Positions 61,941 through 64,000 of a stretch of DNA of 64,000 bases are shown in pieces. The stretch comes from Pseudomonadota bacterium (GTDB lineage Bacteria > Pseudomonadota > Alphaproteobacteria > Micavibrionales > Micavibrionaceae), in assembly GCA_029558635.1 (NCBI GenBank), contig JAKQEE010000052.1, forward strand, positions 392,860-456,859, read 5' to 3'. The translations under genes were made by a program, and so were the position numbers. The notes below the pieces were generated by a model, which was not told where the DNA came from, ran no database searches, and was given only the letters and a program-made list of their open reading frames with translations. Each line of letters begins with the position of its first letter. Position 1 is the first letter of the stretch.

Positions 61941-62622
61941 TACTAATGCGCCATTGCTGGTTGCCCGTCATCTTGAGAAAACACATCATCAGGGTGATGT
62001 GACTCTGACGATTTTCAAGGATGTTTCTATGTTTTTGGGGCAGGGGGAGATTGTAGCTCTTGTCGGGCCGTCGGGCGCGGGGAAATCGACCTTATTACAG
62101 ATGGTTGGGTTGCTTGATAAACCGACGGCGGGACAGATTATCATCGATGGGCGTGAAGTGTCGCATCTTTCCGATCATGACCGGACAATGATCCGCCGCA
62201 AGAAAATCGGCTTTGTCTATCAGTTCCATTTCCTACAACCTGAATTTTCTGCGATTGAAAATGTGATGATCCCGCAGATGATTGCGGGCGTGTCCGAGAG
62301 TGAAGCTCGCGATAAGGCAGATGATTTGCTCGAACAAATGGGATTGGGCCATCGGCTGGACCACCGTCCGGCGCGATTATCGGGGGGGGAGCAGCAGCGT
62401 GTGGCGATTGCCCGTGCGCTCGCGAACGACCCCGTGATTTTGCTAGCGGATGAGCCGACGGGAAATCTTGACCCGAAAACGTCCGAGGCGGTGTTTGATA
62501 TTTTGATCGAGCGCGTGCGGTCTGCGGGGATTGGTGCATTGATTGCAACCCACAATATGGATCTCGCCCGTAAAATGGACCGCATGATGATTATGGATCA
62601 AGGGCAGTTGAGAGAGGCATGA
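61933..62622 (+). CDS. lolD: Lipoprotein-releasing ABC transporter ATPase LolD
   Basis: 229 residues. The ATPase of the Lol complex, which powers release of lipoproteins from the inner membrane. Walker [14 protein letters not shown]-loop [11 protein letters not shown], signature [15 protein letters not shown] and Walker [13 protein letters not shown] are all present, with [13 protein letters not shown] containing the H-loop His. [20 protein letters not shown] is a LolD-specific stretch. It overlaps the permease gene by 8 bp and the dnaE start by 4 bp. Confidence 0.96.
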   Translation: MSNTNAPLLVARHLEKTHHQGDVTLTIFKDVSMFLGQGEIVALVGPSGAGKSTLLQMVGLLDKPTAGQIIIDGREVSHLSDHDRTMIRRKKIGFVYQFHFLQPEFSAIENVMIPQMIAGVSESEARDKADDLLEQMGLGHRLDHRPARLSGGEQQRVAIARALANDPVILLADEPTGNLDPKTSEAVFDILIERVRSAGIGALIATHNMDLARKMDRMMIMDQGQLREA

Positions 62623-64000
62623 GTGAATTTCTAGACCATAAATTCATTCATCTTCATGTTCATTCGGCTTACTCACTCGCTGAAGGAGCCATTCCGGTTA
62701 AAAATCTGGTTAAAAAGGCGCGGGCGATGAATATGCCCGCGATTGCCATTACCGATTCCGGCAATCTATTCGGCGCGATGGAATTTTCTCTAGAGGCTTC
62801 GAAATCAGGCATTCAGCCGATTATCGGGTCGCGTGTATTGGTCGGTGAAGAAGAGAGTCATCTGGTTCTGTTGGTCCAGAATGAGGCGGGATACCTCAAC
62901 CTGTCCGAACTTATTTCCCGTTCTTTTCTGGCCTCTGATGGGCAGTCGAAGCCGCGGATCGAGTGGGAGTGGCTCAAGGAATTTTCATCGGGTCTGATCT
63001 GTCTGACGGGTGGGGTGAAAGGGCCGATTGGTCAGGCGTTGCTTCATAAGCAGATGGAGGCCGCGCGCGCAAAAACGTCCCAATTGAAAGATATTTTCGG
63101 GGATCGGCTGTATATCGAGCTTCAACGGCATGATCATGTGGACGAAGATGCGATTGAGGATGGTCTGATCGAGTTGGCGTATGAGTATAACATACCGCTC
63201 GTCGCAACAAATGATTGTTATTTTCCGACATCCGATTTTTATGCGGCGCATGATGCGTTGCTGTGTATTGCTGACGGACGTTACATTTCGGAAGATGACC
63301 GCCGCAAGGTGACGCCACACCATTACCTGAAATCCGCGACCGAGATGGTCGAGTTGTTTTCCGACTTGCCGGAGGCGGTGCAGAATACGGTTGTGATTGC
63401 ACAGAGATGCGCGTTCTTCCTTTCCGTTGTGAAGCCGATCTTGCCGCCATTCCAGACCGAAAGCGGGCGCAGTGAAGTCGAGGAAATGCGGGCGCAGGCG
63501 GAAGAGGGGCTGGAATGGCGTCTGGAGAATTTTGTCTATCATGACGGACAAAGCCCCGAAGACCGAAAAGAAATTGAAAAGGCTTATCATGACCGTTTGC
63601 AGTTCGAGCTGGATACGATCATTCAAATGGGGTTTCCTGGGTACTTTCTGATCGTTTCCGATTTTATCAAATGGGCGAAAGATCATAATATTCCAGTCGG
63701 GCCGGGGCGTGGGTCTGGCGCGGGGTCGGTTGTGGCGTGGTCGCTCAAGATTACCGATCTTGACCCTTTGCGGTTCGGTCTTCTGTTCGAACGGTTCCTC
63801 AATCCCGAGCGCGTGTCGATGCCTGACTTTGATGTGGATTTTTGTCAGGACCGCCGCGACGAAGTGATTAAATATGTGCAGGAGCGGTACGGGGCCGATC
63901 ACGTTGCGCAGATTATTACCTTTGGTAAGTTGCAGGCGCGAGCCGTGGTGCGCGATGTCGGGCGCGTGTTGCAGATGCCTTACGGCCAGATTGATAAAAT
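62619..64000 (+). CDS. dnaE: DNA polymerase III alpha subunit, 3' end cut by window
   Basis: The first about 460 residues are in the window, from an ATG at 62619 overlapping lolD. DnaE is the replicative polymerase catalytic subunit. The PHP domain begins [20 protein letters not shown] and [20 protein letters not shown], followed by IGSRVLV. The palm domain has [20 protein letters not shown] and the catalytic [20 protein letters not shown], with [20 protein letters not shown] near the cut. It is the ordinary DnaE1 layout rather than PolC, as no exonuclease is inserted. The lolD-dnaE junction is common in alphaproteobacteria. Confidence 0.96.
   Translation, partial: MSEFLDHKFIHLHVHSAYSLAEGAIPVKNLVKKARAMNMPAIAITDSGNLFGAMEFSLEASKSGIQPIIGSRVLVGEEESHLVLLVQNEAGYLNLSELISRSFLASDGQSKPRIEWEWLKEFSSGLICLTGGVKGPIGQALLHKQMEAARAKTSQLKDIFGDRLYIELQRHDHVDEDAIEDGLIELAYEYNIPLVATNDCYFPTSDFYAAHDALLCIADGRYISEDDRRKVTPHHYLKSATEMVELFSDLPEAVQNTVVIAQRCAFFLSVVKPILPPFQTESGRSEVEEMRAQAEEGLEWRLENFVYHDGQSPEDRKEIEKAYHDRLQFELDTIIQMGFPGYFLIVSDFIKWAKDHNIPVGPGRGSGAGSVVAWSLKITDLDPLRFGLLFERFLNPERVSMPDFDVDFCQDRRDEVIKYVQERYGADHVAQIITFGKLQARAVVRDVGRVLQMPYGQIDK

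Noticed and set aside
1-64000. CRISPR arrays, insertion sequences, prophage or toxin-antitoxin modules
   Set aside because: No direct-repeat/spacer pattern, transposase, integrase or recognised toxin-antitoxin pair was seen on reading both strands.

Overview
The window looks like a chromosomal core region of an alphaproteobacterium with moderate GC. Supporting signs are the SUF-type Fe-S operon under an Rrf2 regulator, the fabA-fabB-fabI block, a short ProRS without an editing insertion, the metK-trmB pair behind an XRE regulator, and a NuoA-N complex I cluster with separate nuoC and nuoD. Gene order and the number of unrecognised small genes would fit a poorly sampled lineage, perhaps Micavibrio-like. 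That placement is inference, because no 16S rRNA gene is present. There are no insertion sequences, phage genes or CRISPR arrays, so this is mostly housekeeping DNA with unusual genes set between the known ones.

Layout. 1-1306: 5' part of a membrane protein of the spermidine-synthase-like family (minus). 1421-7241: rrf2-sufB-(small membrane protein)-sufC-sufD-sufS-sufT-sufA, tightly overlapping. 7361-8668: three unrecognised minus-strand genes, the last encoding only 37 residues. 8718-11342: dusA, an SH3-domain periplasmic protein and an unknown protein. 11569-15211: argB, fabA, fabB, fabI. 15241-17458: two tandem glycerophosphodiesterase-family genes and a membrane protein (minus). 17527-19677: pnp with a structured, repeat-containing leader. 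19959-23277: a lipoprotein, gpmA, a CDF metal exporter and two unknown proteins, lying between pnp and rpsO, which are usually adjacent. 23367-31326: rpsO, truB, (FkbM methyltransferase on the opposite strand), rbfA, infB, ylxR-like, nusA, rimP, the translation/transcription operon, with a promoter and attenuator-like terminator before rimP.

31587-35464: XRE regulator, metK, trmB, a 55-residue protein, alanine dehydrogenase. 35559-35743: tRNA-Asp(GTC) followed by a degenerate partial copy of itself. 35866-37245: two poorly known genes. 37390-55473: nuoA-E, folK, a sodium:solute symporter on the opposite strand, nuoF, a secreted Cys-containing protein, nuoG-I, a CheZ-like protein, then nuoJ-N. 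55473-64000: birA, coaX, rnj, a secreted unknown, proS, lolC/E, lolD and the 5' part of dnaE.

Together the genes cover Fe-S assembly, which supplies the many clusters of NuoB/E/F/G/I, fatty-acid synthesis, RNA turnover and translation, and respiratory energy conservation. I see no clear multi-gene novel defence or biosynthetic system. The most interesting points are a CheZ-like gene inside the complex I operon, a GDPD paralogue with its first catalytic His changed to Asn, an apparent attenuator ahead of rimP-nusA, the tRNA-Asp partial duplication, and several unknown small genes in otherwise conserved operons.
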